This document shows, in pieces, positions 5,860-6,787 of a stretch of DNA of 6,787 nucleotides. Source of the DNA: Bacillota bacterium. GTDB lineage: Bacteria; Bacillota; Clostridia; Peptostreptococcales; Anaerovoracaceae. The stretch is taken from NCBI GenBank assembly GCA_016302925.1, contig JAEDMR010000106.1, positions 1 to 6,787 on the forward strand, read 5' to 3'. The translations under genes were made by a program, and so were the position numbers. The notes beneath the pieces are model-generated. The model was not told the origin of the DNA. It made no database searches and was given only the letters and a program-made list of their open reading frames with translations. Positions within the stretch are counted from its first letter, which is position 1. The number at the start of each line of letters is the position of its first letter.

Positions 5860-5890
5860 GACAATCTGTCAGATCGGACAAATTGTCAGA
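5860..5890. promoter_or_regulatory. operator-like pair of palindromes in the divergent intergenic region
   Basis: GACAATCTGTCAGA (5860-5873) and GACAAATTGTCAGA (5877-5890) are direct repeats with 12 of 14 bases identical, 17 bases apart. Each contains a GACA-N3-TGTC palindrome, and the two palindromes together form an inverted repeat with 10 of 11 pairs matching. The layout suggests binding of two repressor dimers on nearly the same DNA face. The right copy overlaps a possible -35 (TTGTCA, 5883-5888). The regulator is unknown. A transcribed hairpin in the LysM leader is the alternative reading. Confidence 0.5.
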
Positions 5891-5912
5891 AGTCTTTTAC
5901 CTTATATATATT
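5883..5912 (+). promoter_or_regulatory. possible promoter toward the M50 protease gene
   Basis: TTGTCA (5883-5888) is followed after 16 bases by TATATA (5905-5910), or after 18 by TATATT (5907-5912). The -35 lies inside the right palindrome of the operator-like element, so binding there would block it. The TATATATA run is symmetrical and could also serve the LysM gene, but I find no good minus-strand -35. Confidence 0.4.
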
Positions 5913-5930
5913 TCAAATCCGGCGGAAATG

Positions 5931-5939
5931 TGATAGAAT
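5931..5939 (+). promoter_or_regulatory. possible extended -10 promoter of the M50 protease gene
   Basis: TG-A-TAGAAT fits the extended -10 pattern; a weak TTTCAA lies 17 bases upstream (5911-5916). The predicted start near 5946 leaves a leader of about 38 bases that holds AGAGGGG. It is an alternative to the promoter at 5883-5912. Confidence 0.4.
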
Positions 5940-5983
5940 ATCATAACATTACTGAAAAAACGAAGAGGGGTAACAATAGGTTT

Positions 5984-6694
5984 ATGAAAAAAATGTTTCG
6001 AAATGTAAACCCGGCGATACTGATCATTCTGGTGGTTCTGGTGGTGAACCGGCTACTGAACTCCGGAGAAAGCCTGTCGGACTGGGTTTATGACACGCTG
6101 GTCAGCCTGCCGGGCATTATCATAGCGCTCACATTCCATGAGGCTGCACACGGTTATGTATCCTTCTGGCTGGGAGATCCGACACCGAAGATACAGGGAA
6201 GGCTTTCACTGAATCCTGCACATCACATCGATCCGGTGGGCTTCGTGGCGCTGCTCATCGCCGGCTTTGGCTGGGGCGAGCCGGTGCAGATCAACCCGAA
6301 CTATTACAAGCACAGAAGAAGGGATGAGTTTCTGGTATCCATCGCCGGCGTAACTACAAACTTTCTTCTGGCACTGATTGCTTCCTTCATCATCAAGGGG
6401 CTGATGTACAGCATGACAGAAAGCTTCTATGCAGGAATCGGCGGTGTGCTGCTGGATATTCTTGTTTATGTCTTCGGAATCAATATTGTTCTGATGGTTT
6501 TCAATCTGCTGCCGGTACCGCCGCTGGATGGATTCGGCATTCTGACCCAGATATTTGATCTGCAGAAGTACGACTGGTACTGGAAACTGTATCAGAACGG
6601 TTTCCCGATTCTGATGATTCTGATTATTTTCAATGTGACCGATAAGATTATCGGACCGGTGAGCGGATTTTTCTACAATCTGCTGCTGTTTTAA
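5984..6694 (+). CDS. M50 family (site-2-protease-type) membrane metalloprotease
   Basis: A 236-residue polytopic membrane protein. It carries the zinc site FHEAAH (51-56; HExxH with H52, E53, H56) inside a membrane helix and the second family motif NLLPVPPLDG (174-183), whose D182 is the expected third zinc ligand. Between them are GDPTPKIQGRLSLNPAHHIDPVG (64-86) and FGWGEPVQINPNYY (95-108), both typical of the compact bacterial M50B group without a PDZ domain. Hydrophobic segments fall at about 10-22, 41-60, 85-97, 118-138, 155-176 and 207-217. Such proteases cut substrates within the membrane, but the substrate of this subgroup is not known from sequence. The ATG at 5984 is chosen over an in-frame GTG at 5930 because AGAGGGG (5964-5970) precedes only the former; its 13-base spacing is long, and the ATG at 5993 is an alternative. 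The next gene starts 55 bases downstream, probably co-transcribed. Confidence 0.92.
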   Translation: MKKMFRNVNPAILIILVVLVVNRLLNSGESLSDWVYDTLVSLPGIIIALTFHEAAHGYVSFWLGDPTPKIQGRLSLNPAHHIDPVGFVALLIAGFGWGEPVQINPNYYKHRRRDEFLVSIAGVTTNFLLALIASFIIKGLMYSMTESFYAGIGGVLLDILVYVFGINIVLMVFNLLPVPPLDGFGILTQIFDLQKYDWYWKLYQNGFPILMILIIFNVTDKIIGPVSGFFYNLLLF

Positions 6695-6734
6695 TGAATG
6701 TCTAAATGGTTAAATGAACGAAGAACTGATTGCT

Positions 6735-6742
6735 GGGAGGGG
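6735..6742 (+). promoter_or_regulatory. strong ribosome binding site of the gene cut by the right edge
   Basis: GGGAGGGG lies seven bases before the GTG at 6750 and favours that codon as the start over the in-frame ATG at 6714, which has no purine-rich site. Confidence 0.7.
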
Positions 6743-6749
6743 TGCTGCT

Positions 6750-6787
6750 GTGAATTATGCAGAAACGGAGATACGGAAGCGTCTGAT
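6750..6787 (+). CDS. start of an unidentified gene, truncated by the window edge
   Basis: Only the first 12 codons are visible, reading MNYAETEIRKRL with a GTG start, or 12 residues longer (MNEELIAGRGAA) if the in-frame ATG at 6714 is used. The well-placed GGGAGGGG and the open frame support a real gene that follows the M50 protease on the same strand, with no terminator between. The fragment is too short to identify. EIRKRL would suit the beginning of several families, including AlkD-like DNA alkylation repair proteins, but that is only a guess. It does not look like ScpA, a frequent neighbour of M50 proteases in this group. Confidence 0.6.
   Translation, partial: MNYAETEIRKRL

Noticed and set aside
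5862..5889. Minus-strand promoter CTGACA in the palindromes for the LysM gene
   Set aside because: No -10-like hexamer lies 16-18 bases downstream of either CTGACA copy; the second copy's -10 would fall in the ribosome binding site.

Overview
The window looks like chromosomal DNA from a Gram-positive member of the Firmicutes, most likely class Clostridia and perhaps Lachnospiraceae-like. The reasons are strong AGGAGG-type ribosome binding sites, a MurT/GatD-type gene pair, a LysM protein of the clostridial kind, moderate GC with AT-rich intergenic regions, and sigma-A-like promoters. The taxonomic placement is inference from gene content and style, not from a marker gene. I see no rRNA, tRNA, CRISPR array, insertion sequence or phage gene.

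Layout. Positions 2-1000 (+) hold the C-terminal part of a DHA2-type (EmrB/QacA-like) drug:proton antiporter whose start lies outside the window. It is followed by a tight two-gene unit (+): a Mur-ligase-fold MurT-like protein (1046-2446) and a GatD-like class I glutamine amidotransferase homologue (2448-3218), with one base between stop and start. A long, probably bidirectional hairpin terminator at 3218-3262 separates this unit from two minus-strand genes that converge on it: a six-transmembrane voltage-sensor potassium channel (4105-3278) and a PLP-dependent class I/II aminotransferase (5308-4142). The aminotransferase has a good TTGACG-N17-TAAAAT promoter, and the channel gene probably shares its transcript. 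Upstream on the minus strand is a small protein with two LysM domains (5838-5491). It is divergent from an M50-family membrane metalloprotease (5984-6694, +). The 145-base gap between these two genes carries two GACA-N3-TGTC palindromes spaced 17 bases apart, which look like an operator. The start of one more plus-strand gene is cut by the right edge.

Most notable point. The MurT/GatD-like pair keeps the gene order and folds of lipid II isoglutaminyl synthase. However, the GatD-like subunit has Thr96 where the catalytic cysteine is expected and Leu198 where the catalytic histidine is expected. The glutamine-pocket motifs are also altered. The MurT-like partner is changed in the same functional region of its C-terminal domain. 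Read directly, this is an intact pair that has lost glutamine hydrolysis, and so is a candidate for a different reaction (ammonia-dependent ligation, another nitrogen donor or acceptor) or for a regulatory role. The remaining genes look like ordinary housekeeping or envelope genes with no obvious link to the pair.
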